From Streptomyces iconiensis (GTDB taxonomy: Bacteria > Actinomycetota > Actinomycetes > Streptomycetales > Streptomycetaceae): a stretch of DNA of 64,000 nt. The translations under genes and the position numbers were made by a program. The notes under the pieces are model-generated. The model searched no databases and was not told the DNA's origin. It worked only from the letters and a program-made list of their open reading frames with translations. The DNA is taken from assembly GCF_028657195.3 (NCBI RefSeq), contig NZ_JANCPR020000051.1, positions 1 through 64,000 on the forward strand, in the 5' to 3' direction. The first letter of the stretch is position 1; every line of letters begins with the position of its first letter. This document shows, in pieces, positions 52,069 to 60,333 of this stretch.

Positions 52069-52419
52069 GTCCTGCTCCTCACCTCGCGGGAAGGTGCGTT
52101 CCCTCCCCAGGGAACACCCATCGGCGCCGGAGCACCAAGCGGGAACGTGGACGGGGCGGGCGGGGCAGGCGGACCGGGGCGGACGGTGGCCCCGGTGGCC
52201 GGCCTGTTCCCCCGGCGCCTCCCGCACCTTCGCCCCGAGCTCCCCGCGCTTCCTGCGTTCCCTGCGCTCCCCGTGGTCCCGCGTTCCGGCACGTCCCGGT
52301 ACGTTCGTACGCTCGGGAGCCGCCGCCATGCGTCATGCGCCTCCGGGCGGGCACCCGGAGCGTGCCTTGATCGTTCGTGGGATTGGCTGTGCACAGTGCA
52401 TTACACGTGAGGAACGTTC
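52069..52419. other. Divergent intergenic region
   Basis: A 351-base gap between the acidic protein and the GNAT gene. It contains imperfect C/T-rich repeats (CCCCGCGCTTCCTGCG-like) near 52235-52290 and a TGTGCACAGTGCA word at about 52390. Both promoters should lie here. No gene is seen. Confidence 0.45.
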
Positions 52420-53019
52420 ATGACCCATTCTGACCACGACGCGCGCGTACGCCCCGCCGAGCCCGGGGACCTGCCGCTCGCGACCCGGACGCTGACCCGT
52501 GCGTTCGCCGACTACGCCTTCACCCGGCATGTGATCGCTGCGGACGGGCACGCGGCGCGGGTGGCGCGCTTCCAGGAGCTGTTCCTGACCCACATCGGAA
52601 TGCCGTACGGGCGGGTGTGGGTGGCCGACGGCTCGCAGGCCGTCTCCGTCTGGACCACGCCCGAGCACGACCCTGGGCCCGGGTTCGCCGAGATCGGTCC
52701 GCTGCTCAACGAGCTGGCAGGGGACCGGGCTCCGTACTTCGAGTCCGCCGAGCAGGTGCTGGAGCCGTACCGCCCGCGCGAGCCCGCCTGGTTCCTCGGC
52801 ACGGTCGGCGTCGACCCCGGGAGCCAGGGCAAGGGCCTGGGGAGCGCGGTCGTGAGACCGGGGCTCATAGCCGCCGAGGCGGCGGGGGTGCCGGCCTACC
52901 TGGAGACCTCCAGCGAGCGGAACGTCGACTTCTACGAGCGTCTCGGTTTCACCGTCACGGGCACGGTCGACCTCCCCGGCGGAGGACCCCGCACCTGGTC
53001 CATGCTCCGCCGCGTCTGA
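52420..53019 (+). CDS. GNAT-family N-acetyltransferase
   Basis: A 199-residue acetyl-CoA-dependent transferase. The acetyl-CoA loop LGTVGVDPGSQGKGLGSAVVRPGLIAAEAAGVPAYLETSSERNVDFYERLGF is intact. GTGAGGAACGTTC precedes ATG 52420. The acceptor is unknown. The array of 25-bp repeats follows its 3' end. Confidence 0.9.
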   Translation: MTHSDHDARVRPAEPGDLPLATRTLTRAFADYAFTRHVIAADGHAARVARFQELFLTHIGMPYGRVWVADGSQAVSVWTTPEHDPGPGFAEIGPLLNELAGDRAPYFESAEQVLEPYRPREPAWFLGTVGVDPGSQGKGLGSAVVRPGLIAAEAAGVPAYLETSSERNVDFYERLGFTVTGTVDLPGGGPRTWSMLRRV

Positions 53020-53075
53020 GCCGCGCCCTGCGGGCCGGACGCGCCCGTGCGCTGGTCCCGGCGGGAGCGGCAGCC

Positions 53076-53165
53076 CGGTCACGCTGTGTCCGGTCACGCG
53101 GCGGTCGGGTCCGTCCGGTCACGCGCCCGCCGGGTCCGTCCGGTCACGCGGCGGTCGGGGCCGTC
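53076..53165. repeat. 25-bp tandem repeat between convergent genes
   Basis: Units beginning CGGTCACGCGGCGGTCGGG start at 53091, 53116 and 53141 (25 bases each), preceded by a partial unit at 53076. The array fills the gap between the GNAT and TetR stop codons and can fold into hairpins, so it may act in termination. Confidence 0.8.
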
Positions 53166-53167
53166 GG

Positions 53168-53887
53168 TCAGGTCGCGGGCTGCTCGGCGGGCAGCGTGGC
53201 GCTGTCCGTCGCGGCTGCGCAGAGCCGGTTGTGGATGCCGCGCCGGGCCCTCGCGTACGGAGCGGAGTCGCCGTGCAGGACGGACTCCGCGTTCGCGGCC
53301 TCCAGCAGGGCGATGATCTCGAAGGCGAGCTGCGGGAGATCCGTATCCCCGGCGATCTCCCGCACCTCCCGTGCCTCCTCCAGTGTCCGTTCGACAAAGG
53401 CGGTCCACTCGGCGCGTGCAGCGGCGACGCTGTCGTGGACCCTGCCGTCGCGGGCGTCGAACTCGGCCGAGACCGAGGCGAAGAAGCACCCGCCGGGGAA
53501 GATGCGGCGCTCGGAGTAGGTCAGCCATGACACGCACAGGCGCCAGACCCGTTCGAGCCCGGGCGGCGACTCCAGCGCCGGGCGCACCACGTGCTCGGTG
53601 TAGATCCGGGTGGCCGCGCGCACGGTGGCGAGCTGGAGTTCCTCCTTCGAGCCGAACAGGGTGAACACGCCGCTCTTGCTGAGCCGCAGACCGGTCGCGA
53701 GGCGGCCCAGCGACAGCGCGTCGAGCCCCTCGGTCGACGCGATCTCCACGGCGCGCGCCAGCACCAGCCCCCGCGTCTGGTTCCCGCGCTCAACTCGTCC
53801 GTCGGTTCGTCCGTCGGTTCGTGCGTCCGTGCGCCCGTGGGGTCGTCCGTCGGTTCGTCCGTCGGGCTGTGCTGCCGACACTCGCAT
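53168..53887 (-). CDS. TetR/AcrR-family regulator with repetitive N-terminus
   Basis: A 239-residue repressor. The HTH is RGLVLARAVEIASTEGLDALSLGRLATGLRLSKSGVFTLFGSKEELQLATV, about residues 38-90, and the C-terminal ligand domain has RVWRLCVSWLTYSERRIFPGGCFFASVSAEFDARDGRVHDSVAAAR. Before the HTH lie 30 residues of TDGR-type repeats, not part of the usual fold. ATG 53887 has GGAGG six bases upstream. The perfect palindrome at 53948 lies between this gene and the divergent hydrolase. Confidence 0.88.
   Translation of the reverse strand: MRVSAAQPDGRTDGRPHGRTDARTDGRTDGRVERGNQTRGLVLARAVEIASTEGLDALSLGRLATGLRLSKSGVFTLFGSKEELQLATVRAATRIYTEHVVRPALESPPGLERVWRLCVSWLTYSERRIFPGGCFFASVSAEFDARDGRVHDSVAAARAEWTAFVERTLEEAREVREIAGDTDLPQLAFEIIALLEAANAESVLHGDSAPYARARRGIHNRLCAAATDSATLPAEQPAT
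53796..53867 (-). repeat. 12-bp repeats encoding the TetR N-terminal tail
   Basis: CGTCCGTCGGTT occurs at 53796, 53808 and 53844, with a variant at 53856. Because 12 is a multiple of three, the copies encode repeated R-T-D-G tetrapeptides. Confidence 0.8.
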
Positions 53888-53947
53888 CATCCTCCTCCGC
53901 CGCATCCTACTTAGTGGACGGTCGTGCGGTCACTGTGCAAGAGTCAT

Positions 53948-53971
53948 CTAACCGCACGATCGTGCGGTTAG
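53948..53971. promoter_or_regulatory. 24-bp perfect palindrome, probable TetR operator
   Basis: The half-site CTAACCGCACGA at 53948-53959 is followed at once by its exact reverse complement to 53971. An extra half-site CGTGCGGT lies at 53923-53930. The location between a TetR gene and a divergent hydrolase fits auto-regulation plus control of the hydrolase. Confidence 0.85.
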
Positions 53972-54054
53972 TTTTCTGGTCGGATTCCCGCCGGGTGCCA
54001 GGCTTCCCCGCGGGTTCCGGTACCGGAGCTGTACGGCGGCGAATTGGGGGCGCG

Positions 54055-55083
54055 ATGACGACGCGTACGACATCTGAGGGCGGCAGGCCGAGGGGCGGAC
54101 GGGGCAGGGCCGAGCGGGCAACGGGCGCGCTGCTGAACGCGGTGGGAGCCCTCGCGCCGGCCCCGGCCGGTGATCTCACGTTCCTTCTCTTCCGCCGCCC
54201 GCTGCTGCGCGGCAAAGTGCTCCCCGCCGAACAGGCGGTGCACGACCGGGCCGGGCGCGACGAACTCCTCGTCGACGGCGAGCGGGTGGTCACCTACCGG
54301 TGGGGCGACGGCGAGCGGCCCGTGCTCATGCTGCACGGCTGGCGCTCCCGTGCCTCTCGCTTCGCCGCCTTTGTGCCCCGGCTGGAGGCGCTGGGGCTCA
54401 GCCCCGTCTCCTTCGACGCGCCGGGACACGGGGACTCGGGGGGCAGTGCGACGACGATCCTCAGGAACGTGGAGGTCGCGCGGCGCCTCCAGGACAGGTA
54501 CGGCGCCTTCCACTCCGTACTCGCGCACTCCTTCGGCGTCACCTGCGCCTACCTCGCGCTGCGCGAGGGCGTCAGGGCTGAACGCCTGGTCGCGGTCTCA
54601 GGAGTGAGCCACTTCGGCTTCCTCGTCGAGGAGTTCGGCCGCAGGCTGGCGCTCACGCCCCGGCTCGGTGACGGGCTGCGTACCAGGGTGGAGGAGCGGC
54701 TGTTCCCCGAGGTCGACGACCTGTGGTCACGGTTCGACGGAACGTGGCGCCCCGCCGAGATCGGCGTTCCCACGCTGCTCATCCACGACGAGGACGACCC
54801 CACGGTCCCCCTCCGGCAGGCGCATCGGCTCCGTACGGCACACGCCCCGCACGCCGAACTGACGGTGACAACGGGGCTCGGACACCGGAGGATCCTCGCG
54901 GCCCCCGCCGTGCTCGCGGGAGCGCTCGGCTTCCTCCAGGGCACCGGCGAGGCCGACAGCCGTCCCGCGCCGCCCCGCTCGGATCCGGGGCCCGCTTCGG
55001 GTGCACTGCCCCGCGCGGGTGTGGGGTCCGGTTCGGGTCCGGGGCCCGGTCCGGGCGTGGGGTCCGGCTCAGGTGTTGGGTGA
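54055..55083 (+). CDS. Alpha/beta hydrolase
   Basis: A 342-residue hydrolase. Motifs: PVLMLHGWRSRASRFAAFVPRLEALGLSPVSFDAPGHGDSGG (oxyanion and GHGxS), nucleophile in VLAHSFGVTCAYLALREG (AHSFG variant of GxSxG), acid in LLIHDEDDPTVPL and His in TTGLGHRRILA. The C-terminal 50 residues are Pro/Gly/Ser repeats (GSGSGPGPGPG). ATG 54055 is weakly supported by TTGGGGG. It is divergently transcribed from the TetR gene and likely repressed by it; the substrate is unknown. Its stop overlaps the convergent CBS gene by 15 bases. Confidence 0.85.
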   Translation: MTTRTTSEGGRPRGGRGRAERATGALLNAVGALAPAPAGDLTFLLFRRPLLRGKVLPAEQAVHDRAGRDELLVDGERVVTYRWGDGERPVLMLHGWRSRASRFAAFVPRLEALGLSPVSFDAPGHGDSGGSATTILRNVEVARRLQDRYGAFHSVLAHSFGVTCAYLALREGVRAERLVAVSGVSHFGFLVEEFGRRLALTPRLGDGLRTRVEERLFPEVDDLWSRFDGTWRPAEIGVPTLLIHDEDDPTVPLRQAHRLRTAHAPHAELTVTTGLGHRRILAAPAVLAGALGFLQGTGEADSRPAPPRSDPGPASGALPRAGVGSGSGPGPGPGVGSGSGVG

Positions 55084-55488
55084 GGAGGCGCTGATGTCGC
55101 CGAGCGCCGATGAGGGGTCGCGTTCGACGGCCAGGTCGCCCAGGGAGACCATGCCGACGGCCTCTCCGTTGTCGACGACGGGCAGCCGGCGCAGGGTGTG
55201 CTCCCGCATCAGCCGGACGGCGTGCCCGATCTCGTCCTCCGGCGAGGCCGTCACCAGTTCGGGGCTGCACGCCTCGGCCACTGTCGTCTCGTCGGGGTTC
55301 TTGTGCGTCGCGAGCACCCGTACGACCAGGTCGCGATCCGTCACCAGGCCGCGCAACTCCGCGCCGTCCCTGACCAGTACGGCGCCGATGTCCTCGTCCC
55401 GCATCCGCTGGGCCGCCTCATTGACGCTGGTCAGCGCGCCCAGGGCGACGGGCGCCGGGGTCATGACCTCACGTACTCGCTGAGCCAT
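55069..55488 (-). CDS. CBS-domain protein
   Basis: A 139-residue protein made of a CBS pair: VREVMTPAPVALGALTSVNEAAQRMRDEDIGAVLVRDGAELRGLVTDRDLVVRVLA and VAEACSPELVTASPEDEIGHAVRLMREHTLRRLPVVDNGEAVGMVSLGDLA. CBS pairs bind adenine nucleotides. ATG 55488 follows AGGAGGAAGCG. It probably is a small stress or energy-sensing protein. Confidence 0.92.
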   Translation of the reverse strand: MAQRVREVMTPAPVALGALTSVNEAAQRMRDEDIGAVLVRDGAELRGLVTDRDLVVRVLATHKNPDETTVAEACSPELVTASPEDEIGHAVRLMREHTLRRLPVVDNGEAVGMVSLGDLAVERDPSSALGDISASSPNT

Positions 55489-55711
55489 CGCTTCCTCCTG
55501 CGACGGGCGGCGGCACCTGCTGCCACCGCTGGAGCCCCCGGGTACCCGGACCGCGCCCCTCCACTCGTGGCCGGGTGCCCGTCCCCCTGGGCTCCGTGGG
55601 GAAGCGGCAACCGGACCGGTGGGCACGCGCCGCCGTTTGAGGCTCCCGTGGGGAGGTACTGGCGGCCGGGCGTGGGTGGCTGTCGTCGATGCGCTGTTGC
55701 GGAGGCTCTCC

Positions 55712-57019
55712 GTGGTCCTCACCGTGGTGTTCGGGGCCGCACTGCTGGTGGCGGTGCTGCTGTCGGGGCTCGCCGCCAGGTCGGTGTTCTCGACCTCGTT
55801 ACTGTTCCTCGCGGGCGGAGCCCTCGTCAGCGACGGCTTCCTCGGGCTGGTCCACATCGACCCAGGCAGCGACGTGGTGCGCTTCACCGCCGATCTGGCC
55901 CTCTTCGCCGTGCTGTTCACCGACGGCGCGCATGTGTCGTTCCCCGCGCTGCGCAGAGGCTGGCGCCACCCAGCGCGGGCGCTGGGGCTGGGCATGCCGC
56001 TGGCGTTCCTCGGCATCGCGCTGCTCACCCACTACCTCGCGGGGCTGGACTGGCTGACCTCGTTCCTCGTCGGGGCCGTGCTCGCGCCGACGGACCCCGT
56101 GTTCGCCTCGGCACTGGTCAGCCGCACCGAAGTGCCGCGCAGGCTGCGCCAGTTGCTCAACGTCGAGAGCGGCGTCAACGACGGACTCGCGCTGCCGTTC
56201 GTCCTTGTCCTCATCGCCGCCATCGGCCCCACCCGGGACCCGGGCGCCGATACGGAACCCGCCGCCATCGCCGCCGAGCTGGGCCTCGGCCTCGCCATGG
56301 GTGTCGCGCTCCCGCTGCTCGTACGGCTGCTCACACGGGCCAGGGCGCTGGGCGCCGAAGTCCGCCTGCAACCGCTGCTTCCCTGCGCCGTCGGCGTCAC
56401 CCTGTACGCGCTCTGCCACGTGCTGCACGCCAACCCGTATCTCGCCGCCTTCGCCGCCGGCGCCGTGCTCGCAGCCGTGTCCCCCGACGCCACCCGGGCC
56501 TTCGGACCGATGGGGGAGTCGCTGACCGAGCTGGCGAAGTTCGCCGCGCTGCTCGTCTTCGGGGCACTGCTGACCCCGAAGCTGCTCGGCGAACTCACCC
56601 TCGGCGCCTGGGCGGTCGTCCCGCTGGTGATCCTGCTGGTGCGCCCCGTGACGCTCACCCTGTCACTGGCGGGCACCGAATTCGGCCTGCGCGAGAAGCT
56701 CGCCGCCGGCTGGTTCGGCCCCAAGGGCTTCGCCTCCGTCGTCTACGGACTGCTCGCACTGAAGTCCGGGATACCGCAGGGCGAGGAGGCGTTCGTCCTG
56801 GTCGCCGCCGTCATCGCGTTCTCCGTCGTCGTACACAGCACGACGGACGCGCCCCTCGCCCGGATGTTCCACGTAGAGGAACTGGCGGGCCTGCGCGACG
56901 ACGGCGCACTCGGGGAGAGCGACAACGGCGCGCTCGGGGAAGGCGACGGCACGCGTCAGGAGAGCGGCGGCGCGCGTCAGGAGAGCGGCGGCGCGTCCCG
57001 GGCGGAGGACGCGACCTGA
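55712..57019 (+). CDS. CPA1-type cation:proton antiporter
   Basis: A 435-residue membrane protein with about 12 segments. The ion-binding region FLVGAVLAPTDPVFASALVSR and NVESGVNDGLALPFVLVLIA are the CPA1 marks. It exchanges Na+ or K+ for H+ at the membrane. GTG 55712 is chosen because GGAGG lies six bases upstream; upstream GTG 55676 is an alternative. The C-terminal 45 residues are low-complexity with two repeats (DDGALGES / DNGALGEG and RQESGGA twice). Confidence 0.87.
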   Translation: MVLTVVFGAALLVAVLLSGLAARSVFSTSLLFLAGGALVSDGFLGLVHIDPGSDVVRFTADLALFAVLFTDGAHVSFPALRRGWRHPARALGLGMPLAFLGIALLTHYLAGLDWLTSFLVGAVLAPTDPVFASALVSRTEVPRRLRQLLNVESGVNDGLALPFVLVLIAAIGPTRDPGADTEPAAIAAELGLGLAMGVALPLLVRLLTRARALGAEVRLQPLLPCAVGVTLYALCHVLHANPYLAAFAAGAVLAAVSPDATRAFGPMGESLTELAKFAALLVFGALLTPKLLGELTLGAWAVVPLVILLVRPVTLTLSLAGTEFGLREKLAAGWFGPKGFASVVYGLLALKSGIPQGEEAFVLVAAVIAFSVVVHSTTDAPLARMFHVEELAGLRDDGALGESDNGALGEGDGTRQESGGARQESGGASRAEDAT

Positions 57020-57023
57020 CCTG

Positions 57024-57062
57024 ACCTGACCACTGCACCTGATCACTGCACCTGACCACTGC
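57024..57062. repeat. 13-bp tandem repeat, three units
   Basis: ACCTGACCACTGC at 57024, 57037 (one change) and 57050, right after the antiporter stop codon. Confidence 0.8.
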
Positions 57063-57413
57063 GCCCGCGCGCTGCCGGACCGCGCTCCGTCCGCATGGAG
57101 GCAAGCAGCCGCACAGCGGTGGCGGCTGGTCCGGGCTGAACGCTACGGACCGGTCGTGCGGGTTCCCTTGCCAGTGTCGACTGGCGCAGTTCGACAAATG
57201 CCAGCACCCGGCCACCCGGCCTGTGACGCACGACACCTTGGTGCCCTGTTCTGCTCACCGGCGCGGGTGCTTTTGCCGTTCCTGCTGGTCGGAACGGGTA
57301 GGCCGGGCACTCGAACCCCAGCAGCATCACGTTCCGTGGACGCTTCATGATCAATGGGTGATATTTCTCAGGCGTCGATGAGTTTGCGGTCCCGGAAATC
57401 GCAAGGGTGGGGC

Positions 57414-57435
57414 CAAGGGATCAACTACTCCCTTG
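57414..57435. promoter_or_regulatory. Inverted repeat upstream of sigma-like gene
   Basis: CAAGGGA (57414-57420) and TCCCTTG (57429-57435) are perfectly inverted around 8 bases, 75 bases before the GTG start, within a lower-GC stretch. It may be an operator or a leader stem. Confidence 0.45.
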
Positions 57436-57510
57436 TGCGGGCCAGTTGTTCGCACCCGACAGCACCGCCCCTCAGCGTCGAGGGCCGCGGTGAGCCCTCT
57501 TGGAGGACGC

Positions 57511-58116
57511 GTGAGCGAAGGCGATGTCAGCAAGAACGTATCGCCCCGAGAAAGCAGTGCCGGCGAGACCGCCGAGGCCCGCCCCGGGCTGCCGCTGGAC
57601 TTCGAGGGCTTCTACCTCGGTCACCAGGAGTTCTTCCACGCCTTTGCCGAGATCCACCTCGGCAGCCGGAGCACGGCCGAACACGTGGTGCACCGGGTCT
57701 TCCTGGAGATCCTGGGCGGCTGGGGCCAGCTCCTGCGGCAGGACGACCTGGAGGAGCAGGCACTCGCGGTCCTCCACCGGTGCGTCAGCGACCGTCTACG
57801 GCGCGACGACCGGCCGGCGGCGTTCGTCATCAACGCGCCCATAGCCCACAACCTGCGCGCGGTCCGTGACCAGTTGGAGATCAGCCCCAGCTCCTGCGGC
57901 CTGTACGAGGCGATCCTTGAGCTGCCGACCCGGCAGTTCACCGTCATCGCGCTGCGCTACCTCCTGGGCTACAGGACCACACAGATAGCCCGCTACATGG
58001 GCCTTGACACCCGCACCGTCGACTACCACGGCCGTAAGGGCAAGGAGCGGCTGCGGGTGCGGCTCGGCCTCCCGGAGAACCCCCGCAAGACCAAGAAGGA
58101 GGGCCACGGACAGTGA
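57511..58116 (+). CDS. Sigma-70-like regulator (ECF-type)
   Basis: A 201-residue protein with sigma-like layout: FYLGHQEFFHAFAEIHLGSRSTAEHVVHRVFLEILGGWGQLL (region 2 helices) and a C-terminal region-4-type HTH, AILELPTRQFTVIALRYLLGYRTTQIARYMGLDTRTVDYHGRKGKERLRVRL. Region 2 is weakly conserved and lacks a clear -10-binding helix, so DNA binding through region 4 alone is also possible. GTG 57511 has GGAGGACGC right before it. Its stop overlaps the next GTG. The low-GC region upstream probably carries its promoter. Confidence 0.78.
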   Translation: MSEGDVSKNVSPRESSAGETAEARPGLPLDFEGFYLGHQEFFHAFAEIHLGSRSTAEHVVHRVFLEILGGWGQLLRQDDLEEQALAVLHRCVSDRLRRDDRPAAFVINAPIAHNLRAVRDQLEISPSSCGLYEAILELPTRQFTVIALRYLLGYRTTQIARYMGLDTRTVDYHGRKGKERLRVRLGLPENPRKTKKEGHGQ

Positions 58117-58805
58117 CCAGCATCGACGACCTCTTGGCCAACGCCCGCGTCCCGACGACATCCGGTGACGCCTTCGACGTCGGCGCCGCGCTGCGCCGCC
58201 TGGCCCGGGACGCAGCCGAGGCCATCCCGCCCCGGGACATGCTGCGCTCCGCACGCGCGGGTGAGCACCTGTCGGTGATCTGCCGCTGGTACCTCAACAG
58301 GCCGGACGCCGCCGACCATGTCGACCGTCTCGCCCAGGACCCTGACACCGACACCCCGGCCGACGTTCGCGAGGAGCAGCTCGACGTCGACGGTGCCCTG
58401 GTCTTCGCCTGCCTGCTCCATCTCACCGAGCACCCCGAGAGCGCCCAGTTCTGGTGGCAGTTGGCCGCCGGCGCCGGTCATCGCGCCGCTGCCTACTGCC
58501 TCCACCTCCACCACTTGGCGCGGGGGGAGACGAGGGAGGCGCAGCACTGGATCCACCAGGTCACCGACACGCTGCTCGACACCCCGGCGCCCGACAAGGA
58601 CTTCCTCGTCTCGCTGGAGAAGATGACCCGCTTCGTACGCGTCACCGGATGCACCCGGGCCAGCCCTCCCACCGGGGGACTGGAGATGGAGGTCGTCCGC
58701 CTCGCCGCCTCGGGCACCGGCTCCTGCATCATCCTCAGACGCCCCGACCGCGGCCTTGCCGCGCAGCTCCACCGCTTCAACGCCCCGGACAACAGCTACG
58801 GCTGA
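58113..58805 (+). CDS. Unknown protein coupled to sigma-like regulator
   Basis: A 230-residue soluble protein starting MTSIDDLLANARVPTTSGDAFDVGAALRRLARDAAEAIPPRDMLRSARAGEHLSVICRWYL. The middle is helical with repeated LLHLTEHPESAQFWWQLAAGAGHRAAAYCLHLHHLARGETREAQHWIHQVTD, resembling TPR/Sel1-like helices. No family is recognised. GTG 58113 overlaps the sigma-like stop (GTGA), so the two are made together; an anti-sigma-like or adaptor role is a guess only. Confidence 0.7.
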   Translation: MTSIDDLLANARVPTTSGDAFDVGAALRRLARDAAEAIPPRDMLRSARAGEHLSVICRWYLNRPDAADHVDRLAQDPDTDTPADVREEQLDVDGALVFACLLHLTEHPESAQFWWQLAAGAGHRAAAYCLHLHHLARGETREAQHWIHQVTDTLLDTPAPDKDFLVSLEKMTRFVRVTGCTRASPPTGGLEMEVVRLAASGTGSCIILRRPDRGLAAQLHRFNAPDNSYG

Positions 58806-58920
58806 ACCCGCCAGGACACGCGCGAAGGAGCCCTCACCCGGCCTTCGGGCTCCCTGGCCCCTGGCCCCTGGTCGGAAGGGGTCCTCGCAACCGATGCCTC
58901 GATGAGAAGGAGCATCTGTC

Positions 58921-59100
58921 ATGCACGACAACGGCACGGCACACGCCGCCGGCAAGGTTCCGACCCGTTCCCGCAGACTCCTCCGGTGGGCGCACCGCCG
59001 GCGCCGTACCGCGCTCAGCCTCTGGTTACGCGGTGCCTGCTACGGAGCAGGTACCGGCGCGGTCAGCTTCGCCACCTTCTGGCTCCGGAACCACATGTGA
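58921..59100 (+). CDS. 59-residue membrane peptide with TTA codon
   Basis: A short gene starting MHDNGTAHAAGKVPTRSRRL, with a very basic middle (RRLLRWAHRRRRTALSLWLRG) and one hydrophobic segment near the C-terminus (ACYGAGTGAVSFATFWL). GAAGGAGCATCTGTC before the ATG is a strong RBS. Codon 36 (59026-59028) is TTA, rare in streptomycetes and read by the bldA tRNA, so expression is probably limited to late growth. It follows the sigma-like pair by 115 bases. No family is recognised. Confidence 0.72.
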   Translation: MHDNGTAHAAGKVPTRSRRLLRWAHRRRRTALSLWLRGACYGAGTGAVSFATFWLRNHM

Positions 59101-59481
59101 CCCCGTGCCCCCTCACCCCGGCGGGCCGTCAGCCACCGGCGACCGTCAGACGGCCCGCACCCCGCGTCGGCCGACCCGCCGGGCCGCCCCCCGTACGGGC
59201 GAGCCGATGCGCGCCGGGCGCTGCCGCGCGTGCCGTGGCCGTACGGGGGGCAGGGCGGCCGGTTCCGGGTCGGGCCGTGTGGGGTCGAGGGGGCGGAGGG
59301 GCCGTGCACGGGGCTCCGGGGCGGCGGTCCGGCTCGCCCGCCGCCGTACCGGTCCCGGCACGCGCGCGCTCGCGGGGCTAAAAAGAGGAGGCACCATGCC
59401 GGGCCGTTTCCGTGCGGGCACCGCCGGTACCCGGTGCGTCCGTACGGTCTTCACGGCCCGCCGAGAGGAGCGTTCCGCCGT
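59101..59481. other. Intergenic region after the TTA-containing gene
   Basis: Apart from the terminator at 59121-59158 I see no defined element. The region is GC-rich with CGTACGG-type words; frames across it are not protein-like. It should hold the promoter of the HAD-GH65 operon. Confidence 0.45.
59121..59158 (+). terminator. Hairpin after the TTA-containing small gene
   Basis: GCGGGCCGTC (59121-59130) pairs with GACGGCCCGC (59149-59158) around 18 bases, 20 bases after the stop. Confidence 0.7.
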
Positions 59482-60333
59482 ATGCCCTCACACCAGGCCC
59501 AGCGCGCGCTGGCATCCGTACGCGCCGTCGTCTTCGACACCGACGGGGTCCTCCTGGACTCGGCGCATCTGCACGAGGCCGCGTGGAAGGCCGCCTTCGA
59601 CCCGCTGCTGGAAGGCCGCGGCGACCTGCCGGACGAGGCACGCAGACCGTTCAGCGAGGAGGACTACCGCCGCTGCGTCGACGGCAAGTCCCGCCTCGAC
59701 GGCGCGGCGGCCTTCCTCTCCTCGCGCGGTGTCGCGCTGCCGCAGGGCAGCCCGGACGATCCGCCGGGAGAGGACAGCGTGCGGGCCGTCGCGGCGCGCA
59801 AGGACGGGCTGTTCAGCGAGCGGCTGCGCACCGGGTCCGTCGAGGTGTGGCCCGGAACGCTGTGGCTGCTGCGGGTCCTGGAGGGAGCCGGCGTTCCGTG
59901 CGCCGCCGTCTCCGCCTCGCGTCACGCGCGCGAACTCCTCGGCCGCGCCGGCCTGATGGGCCTGCTGCGCACGCTTGTGGACGGGCAGGAAGCCGCGCGG
60001 CTCGGACTCGCGGGCAAGCCGTCGCCCGACCTGTTCCTTGAGGCAGCCTCACGGCTCGGCACGCCGCCGGGCGGGACGGCGGTGGTCGAGGACGCGCTCG
60101 CCGGAGTCGAGGCCGGGCGCAGGGGCGGCTTCGCACAGGTCATCGGCGTGGACCGTACCCAGGACCCCGCCAATGCCGCCGATCTGCGCGCGTACGGCGC
60201 CGATCTCGTCGTGAACGACCTGTCCGAGCTGCTCGACCCGGCACAGCGGGCGGCGTGGGAAGCGGCGCAGCAGCAGGACGCGGCGCGGCGGAAGACGGCA
60301 CGGGACGAAGAGGCGCGGGAGGGAGACACGTGA
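59482..60333 (+). CDS. HAD-family beta-phosphoglucomutase-like hydrolase
   Basis: A 283-residue HAD enzyme. Motif I is VRAVVFDTDGVLLDSAHLHEAAWKAAFDPLL, motif II in PCAAVSASRHARELL, motif III region GLAGKPSPDLFLEAASRLG and motif IV GTAVVEDALAGVEAGRRGGFAQVIGVDR. The sequence pattern and coupling to a GH65 gene point to beta-phosphoglucomutase, which turns beta-glucose 1-phosphate into glucose 6-phosphate. ATG 59482 has GAGAGGAG somewhat far upstream. Its stop overlaps the GTG of the GH65 gene. Confidence 0.9.
   Translation: MPSHQAQRALASVRAVVFDTDGVLLDSAHLHEAAWKAAFDPLLEGRGDLPDEARRPFSEEDYRRCVDGKSRLDGAAAFLSSRGVALPQGSPDDPPGEDSVRAVAARKDGLFSERLRTGSVEVWPGTLWLLRVLEGAGVPCAAVSASRHARELLGRAGLMGLLRTLVDGQEAARLGLAGKPSPDLFLEAASRLGTPPGGTAVVEDALAGVEAGRRGGFAQVIGVDRTQDPANAADLRAYGADLVVNDLSELLDPAQRAAWEAAQQQDAARRKTARDEEAREGDT

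Larger units (their letters stand above)
57020..57510. other. Intergenic region upstream of the sigma-like operon
   Basis: The 490-base gap holds a 13-bp tandem repeat at its start and an inverted repeat at 57414-57435. The part from about 57340 to 57440 is lower in GC (GGGTGATATTTCTCAGG), as expected for a promoter. A leftward frame of about 100 residues (57043-57354) has no gene-like features, so I do not call it. Confidence 0.5.

Noticed and set aside
57290..57335. Possible tRNA on the minus strand (GGGTTCGAGTGCCC)
   Set aside because: The T-loop-like word is not flanked by a proper T stem, and no acceptor or anticodon arms can be paired.
57043..57354. 103-codon leftward frame in the gap before the sigma-like gene
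   Set aside because: It has no RBS, covers a tandem repeat and lacks protein-like pattern; the low-GC part is better explained as a promoter.
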